The position numbers and the translations under genes were made by a program. This document shows, piece after piece, positions 32,760-45,000 of a DNA stretch of 64,000 nucleotides. The notes beneath the pieces are model-generated. The model was not told the origin of the DNA. It saw nothing but the letters and a program-made list of their open reading frames with translations, and made no database searches. The first letter of the stretch is position 1, and the number at the start of each line of letters is the position of its first letter. This DNA comes from Isoetes taiwanensis (taxonomy: Eukaryota; Streptophyta; Lycopodiopsida; Isoetales; Isoetaceae), in NCBI GenBank assembly GCA_021234155.1, contig JAJEKV010000004.1:19015164-19079163 (forward strand), read 5' to 3'.

Positions 32760-34960
32760 AGAAGAGAATGGCGCTTACTGCGATCACCTAAGCGTAGCAT
32801 TTCTATTGCATGTAATCATCCGCCTTATTTACAAATCTTGTCATTCGATGATATACCTTTGTCCGTATGATTCACAAGATCTTACCTTTTTGCCGAAAGT
32901 ATATCAGCAGAAGCTGCAGAGTATTTTGAACTTGAAGACTTTTCTTACGTAATCGTATACCGTCAAGGCTTCACATCTCATCCGGGCGAAGCCATGTGAA
33001 CCCTAAACTTGCTTTTTAGGTTAGTCATACATGCTATGCTTCAAAGTTTCAAGAATTACGTGTTAATAAGTTGTACGTACGCATTTCTACCTAGTAAAAT
33101 CGGTGCATTTATCCTCCATAGTCTTATACGACTTTATTCCATGCGTTAGTCCTTTATAAGGGAAAAATTGAAAGCACATACCCAAGTACGGCGTCGTTAA
33201 TTACTATGGTTCCACCTTCCTTATTTGAAGTCAAACCATATGCCGCAAATGCTAAGTCCAATGTTACTCTAAAATGTTTTAGACTTACCAAGTTTTAGTG
33301 AAAGAAAATCTTCCAAGCTCCACTTGCCACGAGTCCACCTATATGTTGAATTGTCACACAAGTCCCAAAGTGCCATAATAAATACCATTAAGAGATCAAG
33401 GTCAAATCATTGAAAAAGCCAAAGCACATGCAAGTAGTGTCATATACTCTTTTTTATAAATATCCCCTTCAAATGTGGTCATAAGTGATGGTAGGAAGTT
33501 AGACTAGTCATCATTAAAAGCCATGGGCCCACTAGATTACTAGCAAAAATATAGCTTTATGCTATTTCCCCATTTAATATGCTTAACTTAAAACATTAAG
33601 TGGTCCAACATGCAATGTTTTAGAACATAGACTCGTTAGAATCAAGATACCAAGGTCATATAATGCCACAAATAAGTGATCACTTGCAAACAACAAAAGT
33701 AGCATTTCAAGTTGTTGCCCCCTTCCTCTTCTATCGGCTACACAATTCATGGTGGCTCAAAAGGCAATGGTGAGAAAGTAGAATAGCAAGATTAAGATAT
33801 CAAGGTCAATTAATGCCATAATTTAGCATGTCTTTAGATATTCCACTCAATACACTAGTGTTCAGCAGTGGAAAAGATTATAGCCCATCAGGGCATTTTT
33901 TTTGAAAGAAAAATAAGCTGAGATGAAAAACTTAGCTTGACGCAACCGTGACTTGACTCCAACTCCAGCCTTTGGATATATATGTATATATATAGATATA
34001 TATATAAAATTTTAGCCTACCTCCTACCGATGCGAGGTAGGTCCCCTGGGGTTTTGTACATAGGGATCCCTATGTACATAGGGACCATCCCCAACCTATG
34101 TGTTCCAATAGGAATTTTTCTCCCTAAACTTGAGAATAAAACAGCAAATTACAGGGAATCCTTATAATAAACTTACCGTGTATATTTTGAACTCTTCCAT
34201 GAGTTGACATTGCATGTATTAAGTCACTCAGGTCAAGACCGAAATCATTGTCACCAATGGAGGATCGTTGTGTAGTACGTTCCATGGTATAAGTTCAAGA
34301 ACATATTTGTCATTCTCATAATCGCTTGTAATAAATGATCAAGAGATCAAGTCTCATATGTAATGCCCATGTAGGCATTGAAACTTTTGGTTAATTTTAT
34401 TCACTTAAAAGACTATCATTAGATTATGCCAAGCCAAATTTTGTAAATCCTATGTAAATATGGGTAAAGGTCAAACGTGAATTCCATTTGTATTCTAAGT
34501 AGCTTACCGCTTTATTTTGGCAAGACAATACCATTTACCTTTGACGGGAGCAAGCCTTCCCATCATAGATTGTTGACATTTATCAGCACTTTTATTGTTG
34601 TTAGCGCCGATATTCTCCGCCCGAAATCGCTTGATTTGGAGCCGGGCATCCCAATAAGTTGTATCTGGGCGCTTTTAAATCCAAGATACCATTCATTTTG
34701 AGATTCGATTCTTGTATATTGTCAAGTACTTGCCATCGTGGGCTTGCTTATTTGTATTTGTACACCCTCCTATAAAATTGAGCATAGTATTAGCAATATG
34801 GTGGTCATATGTCGGACAAATGTTAACTGCGAAGCAAATGAAACTATCTCATCACCCTATGGCTTATGCATGTTTTACGTATAAACCGGGCCATATGCTG
34901 CAGATCAACCTGAAATTTTCAAAATATGAAAAATCCATGATGTAAACATATGCTACAACA
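32760..34960. other. Gene-poor region with palindromes
   Basis: No gene is supported; the two ORFs at 34477-34945 lack known motifs. Features are an (AT)n-like tract near 33978-34008, a hairpin CCTACCTC...GAGGTAGG at 34016-34041 and the perfect palindrome at 34056-34077. Confidence 0.4.
34056..34077. repeat. Perfect 22-bp palindrome
   Basis: GTACATAGGG followed by ATCCCTATGTAC is its own reverse complement, centred on a GGATCC. It sits 15 bp after an 8-bp stem hairpin (34016-34041). It could be the centre of a small foldback element or a protein-binding dyad. Confidence 0.9.
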
Positions 34961-35053
34961 AAGTATTGCTTGATTTTTGTAACTAAAATGCATAGTGCCA
35001 CCCAAATGTTAGGAGTATGGACTTGGCTAGATTAGACCCTAGGCAAAAGGAAA

Positions 35054-35054
<1 letters not shown>

Positions 35055-35108
<54 letters not shown>
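35055..35108. repeat. (AT)n tract
   Basis: Uninterrupted TA dinucleotides, directly before the left arm of the large inverted repeat. Confidence 0.9.
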
Positions 35109-35112
<4 letters not shown>

Positions 35113-35116
35113 TATA

Positions 35117-35900
<784 letters not shown>

Positions 35901-36237
35901 AATATTTTTCTAGATTCTCTTACATTTTATAAGATTTTCTTACATTTTATTAGATTCTTCCGATTTCATTTCCGAACATTCTAGGACTTTCAATATATTC
36001 TAGAACTTTCTCGAAGTATTTTCCTAGATTTTCTTACATTCCCCGTGGATTCCCTACATTCTAGAACATTCTAAAACTTATTAGAACAATTTAGAACTTT
36101 ACGAAGAGTTTTTCTTAGATCCCCACTAGATTCTCTTATGTTCTAGAACTTTCTAGAAGATTCTAGAACTTTCTAGAGCCTTCCAAACATTCTAGAGCCT
36201 TCTTGAACTAGCTAGAATATTATAGGCTATTTTATCT
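35901..36237 (+). repeat. GATTC / TTCTAGAA minisatellite block
   Basis: Continuation of the right arm into simpler AGATTCTCTTACATTTTATA and TTCTAGAACTTTCTAGA units, the latter like the block at 1688-2165. Confidence 0.7.
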
Positions 36238-36720
36238 TAATGGTAATATTACCCTTAAGTATATGTGAAATATAAATTATTCATTAAATTAATGCTTGGT
36301 CTAGTGGTTAGAGTGGGGGTTTGGGGGTTGAGGACCCGGGGTTGAATCCCCCAATAACATAAAAAATTTTAAAAGCCTTTCCTTAAGGGGCGCAGCATTC
36401 AACATGAGCCTTAGGATCTTGGACTTCGATCAACGATCAAGATCTCACCATATAAAAGCAATATATAGCCAGGGATATCATCACATATAATTCCCAAAAG
36501 CCATGTGGGCCAGTAGGATATGTGCCAAGCCACCGGAGCCGTAGGATCTCGGATCGGCGACGATCGGATCAACTTTGGACCATAGGATCGTGTCTATATG
36601 GGCTGTATGTAAACTCCCAAGCCATCTGGGCCGTAGGATACGTCCCAAAGCCACGTGAGCCGTCGGATCTCGGATCGACGGTCGGATTCAATGGGACAAA
36701 CATAAGAACATATATATGTT
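36238..36720 (+). repeat. Composite repeat with tRNA-like module, copy 2 (inverted relative to 1-690)
   Basis: A tRNA-like stretch at 36294-36353 (GTCTAGTGGTTAGAG A box; GGGGTTGAATCCCC B box) is preceded by TTAAGTATATGTGAAATATA, which matches the complement of 661-700, and followed by the ~115-bp tandem units (gccgtaggat..gtcccaagccac). Everything is in the opposite orientation to 1-690, about 36 kb away. Its TTCTAGAA block also lies on the same side of the module as in copy 1. Confidence 0.75.
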
Positions 36721-37430
36721 AGATATATATATATATATGCCTAGCCTAGACCAGTCCAAAGACTAATCTAAACATCCAAATAAATTCAGACCGAATTTAC
36801 TGGACTTATCAGTCCCAAACAAGTTTGGGGAGCCTTAGGGAAAATTTTACAAAGTCATAAGAGTCAAATTTACTAAATCCAACCTATGAATCAATTTTAC
36901 AAAATCATAAGAAGAGCAGACCACTTAATTCCACAATCCATTAGAATATAATAATTGACTTAAAGAGCCTAGCAAAACAAAACATTTTTCAAGGAGGTCT
37001 GAATGCATGCATAGTATACAAAAACCCATATTCCTTAAACCAGCAGATAACAGCTCCTGACTTATTCATATTTTACAGATTTGTTCACTCATAAACAAGT
37101 TAACAAAGTCACAGGAAGAAACCATAATTTTAGATCACAACACATTAAGAGAAAGATACTTAGCTCCACAACCAGCAAATAATTAAGAAAGAAGGATAAC
37201 AATACTATTCAGAATACATAGAAGTCAAATATTAATGATAAAAGCTCATTATTATTCAGATCTTACATATTTGTCCAAATTCAACCACCCTTCACCAAAT
37301 ATTTAAGAGAAGAATTTACCTGATGTCTTTAAAACTTGAAACATGTTACAGATCAACCAAAAACAATTTTACATGATTGCTTATACTGCTGTCTCCAGAA
37401 CTTCAACTACACATAAAAGTGAGAGAAGGG
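36721..37430. other. Gene-free AT-rich spacer
   Basis: No gene or element end is recognised. Confidence 0.4.
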
Positions 37431-37436
37431 AAGACG

Positions 37437-38069
37437 GTTACCTGCAGTCCAACAAAACACAAGTTAGCCAAACAGGGTAAAATGTGTAAGGACTAGCAGG
37501 TAAGCAGTGTTTTCCCTTGGCTTTTCGCCCTTTACTCACAACATAATAATCAGTTTCAGAATAAGAACAAAGGAGCTTGTAAAACCCTTACAATACAGTC
37601 AAACATTCATGCAATTAAGCCATGCCATATGCCAATTAAACTACATACTACAATAAATTTAACCAGATAGAACCTGATTTTGCTGAATCTCATTTTCAGA
37701 GATTATTTCTTCATCTTCATCATCCAATTCAATACTGTCAGGAACATTATCAATCATTTTACTGCTGCCAGCACCTTCATTGCCTTTAGCATTTGCAATA
37801 CTGCTACAAGGCCTGATAGGGATGAATTTCGTAATGCAAGCATTACTCTCCTTGTTGACATCTATTCCCTTGCTTCTGCACAGCTCCAATAACTGAGCCT
37901 TAGTGGGTTGCGGTCCACTAGGCTCAATCCCTGCTCTCCTCAGTGCTTCTAACAATTTGGCCCTTGTAAGACCCATGTTGGGCGTCCCAAGAGGCCTTCC
38001 AGCTTTGCTCATAATGAAAAAAAATGGCAGGTGAACATTTCGTAGAGCAGGCTTATATTTATAGGGCAA
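37437..38069 (-). CDS. AT-hook/SAP-like N-terminal exon of the recurring RT-element family (copy B)
   Basis: On the minus strand, a protein starting at MSKAGRPLGTPNMG (Met at about 38011; the longer ORF starts upstream at 38069) is open for about 117 residues. GRPLGTPN resembles an AT-hook. TRAKLLEALRRAGIE and PTKAQLLELCRSKGIDV look like two SAP-type helical pairs, the latter often a DNA-binding fold. The C-terminal part is acidic (SIELDDEDEEIISENE). After the stop region (about 37659) an intron-like segment runs to ttggactgcag near 37443, the same acceptor context as in copy A at 32206. The plus-strand copy has a matching start, PRPKGSPNNGATKCEL, at 46490. The exon is intact, unlike most coding sequence here. 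DNA or RNA binding is inference. Confidence 0.55.
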
Positions 38070-39381
38070 TACATCTACATTAGTTTACCCTAATCCACAA
38101 TCAACAGCCCACATCCGATCAGTTCTTGGGTTATTGATACAGATCCCTGGTTAAAAGAATACGTTACCAAGCTCCAACTGGCCTGACACTGCATGTAACA
38201 AACCTGATTCCTCCTTCCTTGTAAGAGTTAGTTAGATCGATCCCTGACCCTGCTCCGTCCACATCAATCGTGGCTCCAAACTTTAGGGTTTCGCTCAACC
38301 CTAATTCCCTTACGATTCCAGGGCGACAAAAATAATACCATATTAAAATACTTACCAAAAAATAGTAGGTGTATACCATTTTGCCATAACAAAATGCCAC
38401 AACATGTGCTCATTCCAAACGTAGGATATCCATTAATGTAGTTGCATTTATATTAGCACCATATGTGCAATTTAAACAAAGCTCCCATCATACATCCTAA
38501 ACTTGGGATGTTCCCATGCCCCACATAACTTGTTCCTGCAAAACAATTAACCACCAAATTTTTTCATATCCATAGAACCCAGTAACATACCAGTAACAGT
38601 TAGATTATTACAACTTTGTATCTACACTATTTACTCCACTTATGCCACGTATATGACAACGACATGCTTATAAAGCGAATTTATTCTTACCAAATACTTC
38701 CTGTGTCTGCATACATAATTGCCAGTTCATCAACCAATCAAAAGAAATGCTAACCCTTAAGCCAGAACTTCCATGTCCCATTTTCCATACTGTACTCAAC
38801 AAAGCCCCATAATTTCCTCACTTATTATAGCCATACTTGACAATTTTCATCAAGTACCAGTCATCACATGTTTTCCCATCAATTTATACCTAACCCACAG
38901 AGACAAAATAAGATTATCACCAAGACTAGCTGTATAAATGCACCAGAGAAGCCCCCCACTTCCATTCTACTAATAGTGGTAGGACTACCACACACAAAGC
39001 TTCCAGTACTTAGTTTATGCAATGAGCCATGCCACCATCTGGTCTCAACCAAACTACAGTGTTCCCAAGCGTTAAATCATATTCTGCTTTCAAAATTGTG
39101 CCCAATACAGAGCACATGCATGGTGTACCATGTCTTAACATTTTACTCACCATATTTTAATCAACATCACTTAACAAAGACTTACCAAAGCCAGTCAAGT
39201 AGTATCAAACTAATTCCAAGTTCTCCAGCTCCACTTTTCCAGTCATAGCACATGACCATTGTTTTTTGTACAATGACACACCTCACCTAATAAACAGGCT
39301 GCCCCTACTCCGTATACATGTCAAAAACTGTCATAACCTTTTACTTTATGTCCAAAATTGCTACCTAGCTTTTCCAAAGCC

Positions 39382-39383
<2 letters not shown>
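38070..39383. other. Gene-free region upstream of the AT-hook/SAP ORF
   Basis: It would contain the promoter of the minus-strand ORF; no motif is distinctive. The 38868-39248 plus ORF lacks known motifs. Confidence 0.35.

Positions 39384-39449
<66 letters not shown>
39384..39449. repeat. (AT)n tract
   Basis: Pure TA dinucleotide repeat that directly precedes a GATTC block, the same arrangement as at 35.0-35.1 kb. It gives a Tyr-Ile repeat ORF that is not a gene. Confidence 0.9.
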
Positions 39450-39451
<2 letters not shown>

Positions 39452-39479
39452 AGTGGTTCTACTATGAAGGACTGCATGA

Positions 39480-40620
39480 AGTCGACCCTGCAAAACACAC
39501 CAGTGTGGAAAATTTTCCTACATTGTTTCAAGATTCACCTAAAGATTTCCCTTAGATTATACGAAGACTCCTTTAGGTTATCCTAGATTCCACCGAGATT
39601 CTCCTAGATTCTCAAAAATTCTCTCACGATTCAGATAGATTTTCCAAGACGATATGTAAATTTTCCTAGATTGTTTAAGATCCTATTAAGATTCCCGTAG
39701 ATTCTTAGATATTCTGTGAAGGTTCTCTAGATTAACTAAGATTTTCTTCAGATTCCTTTGGATTCCCAAAGATTATCCCAAGATTCATCTAGATTCGCCA
39801 TGATTCTATGTAGGGTCTCTTGGAGTCCCTTAGTTTATATGAAGATTCTTCTAGATTTTCCAAAATCCCAGCAAAAAACCTAGATTTCGAAAGGTTTTAT
39901 GAAAATTCCTTTAAATTTTGTTAGATTTTTTGAGGATCCCCTTAGATTCTCCAAGGTTACATCAAGACTCCCCTAGATTCTCAAAGATTCCATCAAGATT
40001 TGTCATGTTACACAAAAATTCTCCTTTAGATTCTCAAATATCCTATGAAGGTTCCATGGGTTCCTATAAATTCTCTCGAGATTCTTCTAGATTCCCAAAA
40101 ATTGATCCAGATCCATCCAGATTCCCACGATTCTATGTACATTATATTGGATCTCCTTAGATTTCATGAAGATTCCTCTAGATTCTATAACATTCCATCA
40201 AGATTCTCAAAGTTTTTTATAAACATTCTTTTAGATTCACTTAGATCCTACAAAGATTCTCTTATATTCTCTAAGATTCCATCAACATTCCCCTAGATTC
40301 TCGAAGATCCCATAAAGATCGTCTAGATTCCCAAAGATTCTCTGAAGGTTCACGTATGTTACCCGAGATTCTATGTAAATTCTGTTAGATTTTATCAAGA
40401 TTCTCTTAGATCCTCCAATATTTTATGAAGATTCCCATAGATTGTCATAGATCATACTGAGACTCCGAAAGTGCCCAAGGTCCTCTTGGGATTCCCCAGA
40501 ATTCTCCTAGGTTATATTGAGATTCCTCTAGATTCGTAAACATGCTATGCAGATTCCCCTAGAGTCTCTTAAATCACTATAGGTTTTATAAGATTCTAAG
40601 AAGCCTCATAGAATATGATC
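39480..40620 (+). repeat. Helically phased GATTC minisatellite
   Basis: More than 1.1 kb built of AGATTC words, e.g. CCTAGATTCTCAAAGATTCC, with GATT recurring every 10-11 bp and a higher-order unit of about 31-32 bp (three words). All in one orientation. ORFs with DSPRFSKIPSRF-type repeats are products of the array. Confidence 0.85.
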
Positions 40621-42320
40621 ACATTGGCTCCAACAGCTCCAGTTCAAGGTTTATCTAGTCCTAGATTCATTCATTTTTTGTGAAGATTCACCTAGAATTT
40701 CTCTTAGTTCTCATAGATTACCATAGACTTTGCGAGGCTCGATGGTTCTAAGAAGACTCCTGGTATTGATCTCATTGGCTACAACTGATATGGTTATCTG
40801 CGGTTATTTGCCTGTTACCATCAAACCGAACCTGGCATCTAGTCCCATCATCCATATTTGTTTGTAGTACAACTCTACCGGATCAAACGCCTAATCGTTT
40901 TTGCTAGTGCGTGTGCAATTGGGAGCTCGCTTGGTAGATAGTCTTCGCTTCATGATCATTTCAAGTCAACATGGTCACGAAAGTTTGGCAACAATATGGT
41001 CACGAAAAAAAATTGTTAACCCATTGTAAAAAATGGGTGAGTTACCACTAAAAGGCCTAGCTGTGTAGGCATATTTTGCAGTACTTGTGTGTGGATGCAA
41101 TTATGGCAATGGTCTATTATTCGTGGCTGAGAGAGCATAGATCTCAAAAAGCATACATATTAAGTTTAGTACAACATAAACTTTAGGTGCCTTATTCGTC
41201 AAGTTCTCTGGATATAGTAGTTAGTTTAAATTGGTCACTCAATAATTCATTCACATAGACATGTATCTCCAAACTCTATAAATTTAATCACCAAGCATAA
41301 ACCGTTATTTCTAGGGAAAGCCATGGGTTCAAGGCCACAACTTAATAATCCCCAGGGGTTTAACCATCCGAAGCTTACACCCACAAATAAAGTTCAAATG
41401 TCCCAAGGGGTAACTTGATGTTAAATTCTCATGACCACCATAAGTATGCATTTGCAAAGTATATTGATCACCATAGCCCACCTTTATTCTTTTGAAGTCC
41501 ATTGTTATGAGCTCTCATTAACACAATAGGGAAAATTGCTTCACAAACTATTATAGGGATTGGGTGCCTTGTTATATAGCCATAGGTTCAAGGAAAATGT
41601 CTGTCACATGGCTTGAAGTTATGAGTATAAACCACCAAATCCAGTTAATTGCTCAAGCAAGCGAATTTACTCAAAAATATTATATTTATGACCTCTTCTT
41701 TTATTGTTTCAATTCATATCTTTTTTTTATCACAAGCATAGGGTAAGGACCAAAGTTACATAAAATTGTCACAAGAATATTTTCCACAATGAGATCCTAT
41801 TTGTACCACTTCTGTAGGCAAATTATTGCAACATAAGGTTGCTCCAAGCAAAGCCAACCAGAGCAAAGCCAAGAGCAAAGCCAACCACTGACTGCCACCC
41901 AGTTCTGCTCGAGGACCTAGATCGATTTCAAAAAAACTTTTCAAGTTCAAGCAACATGTAAAGTGGAGTCCAACAATTTCCATGGCCCATGATTAGCTGA
42001 ACCATAGCCAATTATAAATTTCTCAAGAAGTGGCAGATCTTGACTAATCTCTCCCGGATGCAAAATTATGTTGGATCTGGTGTCTGGACCAATCTAACTA
42101 CTTGGCAATGAAATTGGCATGAGTGAATCTTCATCCAGGAAACCTCTAAATAGCTCGAAGAATCACTGTAAAATAAAATTAGAAGATAGGCACCTAGGCA
42201 ACTAACATAGTCACACATCATCTTCCCTCCTGTATGTTAGGCAAGCACATCTTTATCATGCCAAAAGCAACAAAAGGCACATCAAAAGACACAGCTCCAT
42301 AGCAAATTCATTAAGAACAG
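40621..42320. other. Gene-poor region downstream of the POD1-like exons
   Basis: No supported gene. A small AGCAAAGCCAA tandem lies near 41848-41885. Part of it could be the 3' region of the minus-strand gene that starts at higher coordinates. Confidence 0.35.
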
Positions 42321-42329
42321 AAATTTGAC

Positions 42330-42971
42330 ACTATAAGCCCCTTCAACCAGATTGAATGCTGAGGAAGGTAAGATGCATATAAAGGAATCAAGACTCTAAG
42401 CACCTGCAAAGAATCACAAGTTCTCTTCAGTAACAGAATGCTTATGGGAGATCTCAAATTGGATCAAAAGGCACTTACCACACAAGCTGGTGCTAATGGC
42501 ACAAAAGTCAACGCTTTCCAAAGTTCAAAATGTTGACTTTTCACAACCCACGATCGATTGGTAAAAGCAGCACATAGAATAAGCAAATTAACAAATGATG
42601 TTATCAAAACCCAAACTCTTAATATAATAGAACTCAGTCCAGAGGATATGCTATTTCCCCTTATAAAGAAAGGAGCAAAATAAACAAATGGGTAATCTAA
42701 TACTAATCTACATGATAATTCATAGAACCTATCCAATTGAAACAACTGAAAACATTTTAATTAATAAAATGGGTCAACGGCAGGCATTAGGCAAGCCAAC
42801 AACTTACATACTTGCCAGAGAATGAACAGAATATGGTAATTATCCAACCTGTTTACAAAGGGCTTCTAAAAACTCTGAGTATGCAGCAGGTTTGATGTCA
42901 TTAAACTTGATCAGAAAATAATGCTTTATGGCATCAGTAATAACTTCACAAGTGAGCACAAGTGCTGCATT
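42330..42971 (-). pseudogene. TAPT1/POD1-family (DUF747) C-terminal exons
   Basis: Three minus-strand exons match the C-terminal part of plant POD1, the TAPT1-family multi-pass ER membrane protein needed for pollen-tube guidance in Arabidopsis. Exon one is 42971-42849: 41 codons after a tgttgcttcag acceptor, including CEVITDAIKHYFLIKFNDIK and AYSEFLEALCKQ. Exon two, about 42534-42479, encodes WKALTFVPLAPACV and ends at GTAAGT. Exon three starts at 42403 after ttctttgcag with VLRVLIPLYASYLP. The order and spacing equal the family's IIKH..FI.KFNDIKP, NLTF.PLAPACV, RVL.P.YA..LP series. After ASYLP the frame reaches a stop within about 20 codons instead of the last membrane helix, and the exon one donor (GTTGGATA) is poor. 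The N-terminal TAPT1 exons are not found upstream. It could be a truncated duplicate or a captured fragment. Confidence 0.7.
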
Positions 42972-43159
42972 CTGAAGCAACAAAATACACAAAATCATTG
43001 TCTCGGCTTTCTTCCTAGGCTATTCATTATTTTAAAATTACAAAAGTTGCACTGCTCTGGTTACTTCTAAGTCAAAAAGATATGCTTTCCCCTTCTTCTG
43101 AAAGATGAAAACCTTAAATGCAAATATATTCACGGATGAATCTGTAAAATATGATACTT

Positions 43160-43938
43160 CCTAGGCTATATATTGAAGCTACTTACAGCCACCTTGGACT
43201 GAAAGAAGTGATCATCTTCAATATGTGGACACAACGAGGAAATTGGATAAATTTAAAATTTCAAAGCAATATGGGCATGGGAAGCCAGTGCAAACTTCAC
43301 CTCATTCCACATAGTCTGCTACACATACAAATCAAACGTTATAGGACTCACCATTCTGTATCATAACATAAAAATAAAAAAAGACATTATCTCACCCGTG
43401 TGTGCTGCTTCTAAGAGAGATTCAAATGTGTTAGGTTTATTGACAAACTACATAAGAAAGAACACTACACATTGTTAATCCAAACAGATCAATAACACCG
43501 TCAACTACACATGCTCATCTCTTAAAACATGATATTCCGTCTACACTTTTAAAAATCACCTGGGACATTCGCCATTTCATAGACACAGCCATTCTTAAAA
43601 GGCAAGAGTTGTCTTCCTCAAATAATAGAGCAACTCCGTCAGAAGGAAATCTGCCACTGCCATCATACTTTTCAATTCTGTAAAACACTTAAAAACTAGA
43701 AAAACATAACCATATGGCAAATATCTTGGAACTTAATAAAGATTAGGTCTTGTAACCCTGGACATTTGATCCATCACTGCATATTCCAGCACAACATAAG
43801 CACCTCGGAATGCCTCAAATACATGTTACCATTCTGATTTTGTACCTTAAGGCAGAGTTGCATTATATATTGCAGTTGCTCATATGGCTTAGTCAATAAT
43901 CTCTCTGACAAATTCCGCAAAGTTAACATAAGTACGAC
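43160..43938 (-). CDS. Unidentified spliced exons upstream of the TAPT1-like exons
   Basis: Four minus-strand open segments have clean splice borders. About 43938-43845: after ccttcaag, VVLMLTLRNLSERLLTKPYE, then QLQYIMQLCLK, ending AAG|GTACAA. 43677-43560: after gttttacag, IEKYDGSGRFPSDGVALLFE and LLRMAVSMKWRMSQ, ending CAG|GTGATT (118 nt). 43447-43396: after tcttatgtag, FVNKPNTFESLLEAAHTG, donor GTGAGA; its phase agrees with the previous exon. About 43320-43180: TMWNEVKFALASHAHIALKF, a TAA, then CPHIEDDHFFQSKVA and GTAAGT. None matches TAPT1 family sequence, so either these are from another gene fused upstream or the region is a chimera. I do not recognise the family. Confidence 0.5.
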
Positions 43939-43949
43939 CTTGAAGGAAA

Positions 43950-45000
43950 AAAACCTTCTGATATATGTTGCTCCAAGAGGATCTGCAGATAGAAGAGAGT
44001 AATAAAATTTAAAGAAAAATCTTGGAGTCCAGGGCTAATATATTTTCATATACCTCACATTCGCAGCAAGATGTGCAGAAAAATATGAAAGTTATCTTTA
44101 AGCGCGGATTTGTAATACGCAGAGACATAATCTCCACCAACCTTAAACTGCCGAAAACCATTCAAACATCACAACTCTGCTACAAACTTCGCCCAGCGAA
44201 GATACCAGAAAATAACATGCCATTTGAGACTGCATTCACGGATAGACAATCCGGTTGGATTTATAGGCCTGACAGAGTCCTGCTCAAGAACCGCCCAAGG
44301 AGAAACCCAAGCCCTTGCTGCAAAAGGAGAATGAATAAGAACCATAACTGTGAATTATGCACAGATAGGATTAAGATTATTTGATGGGCAAAAAGCGTTT
44401 GATTCGGCTCAAGGTAAACAGGATCCCTCAACAGGATTTCGGCCATTATTTCATATTCTTCTTTTGCAGGTAGATGCCCTCAACCGCAGAATTCAAACCT
44501 CTCAATCCGAGTTGCATGGCATTTACAGGTTTTATTCTGCATTTCCTTTTGCGCGGCTCCATTTGTAGATTTTGCAGCATCTAACTGCTATCTTTAATGC
44601 AGTTTGCAGTAAGATCTAGCAGCAAATTGAAGAACACAAACAGAAGAAGTTAAACCTGCATCAAATCGTTGTCCTCCCCTGTTGAACACAAAATGCAAGC
44701 TCCGCCATGGCGCCTTAGTAGAAATCGGTCTATAATAAGCAGGGAGCCCTAGACAGCAACCTCAGATTTGAGCGCATGTGAAAAAAAAAAGAAATAATTG
44801 CCTCTGCTTTTTGGGAAAAGCTTATCACAGCCCATGCCTTCCACCTTGGCACAAACCTGAATAGGAACATAACGCATCCGGGATGAGAGTCGGCTGAAAA
44901 ATGCTCTTGAACCTGCATGCAGCTGGGTAAACCGATCACCCAAACTTGCAAGAGGCCGCCCGGCTATGGTGTTACAGTAAAGGGGGAACTAAAAACTTGC
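43950..45000 (-). other. Possible 5' part of the minus-strand gene
   Basis: On the minus strand near 44970-44860 an open segment reads RPLASLGDRFTQLHAGSRAF then FSRLSSRMRYVPIQV, Arg/Ser-rich like an N-terminal targeting region, but it has no splice signal I trust and no link to the exons below 43940. Other ORFs on both strands look random. Confidence 0.3.

Noticed and set aside
39266-40296. ORFs with Tyr-Ile and DSPRFSKIPS repeats
   Set aside because: Translations of the (AT)n and GATTC arrays.
39480-40620. CRISPR-like array
   Set aside because: Spacing words are only 5-6 bp, highly degenerate and without unique spacers; a eukaryotic minisatellite explains it.
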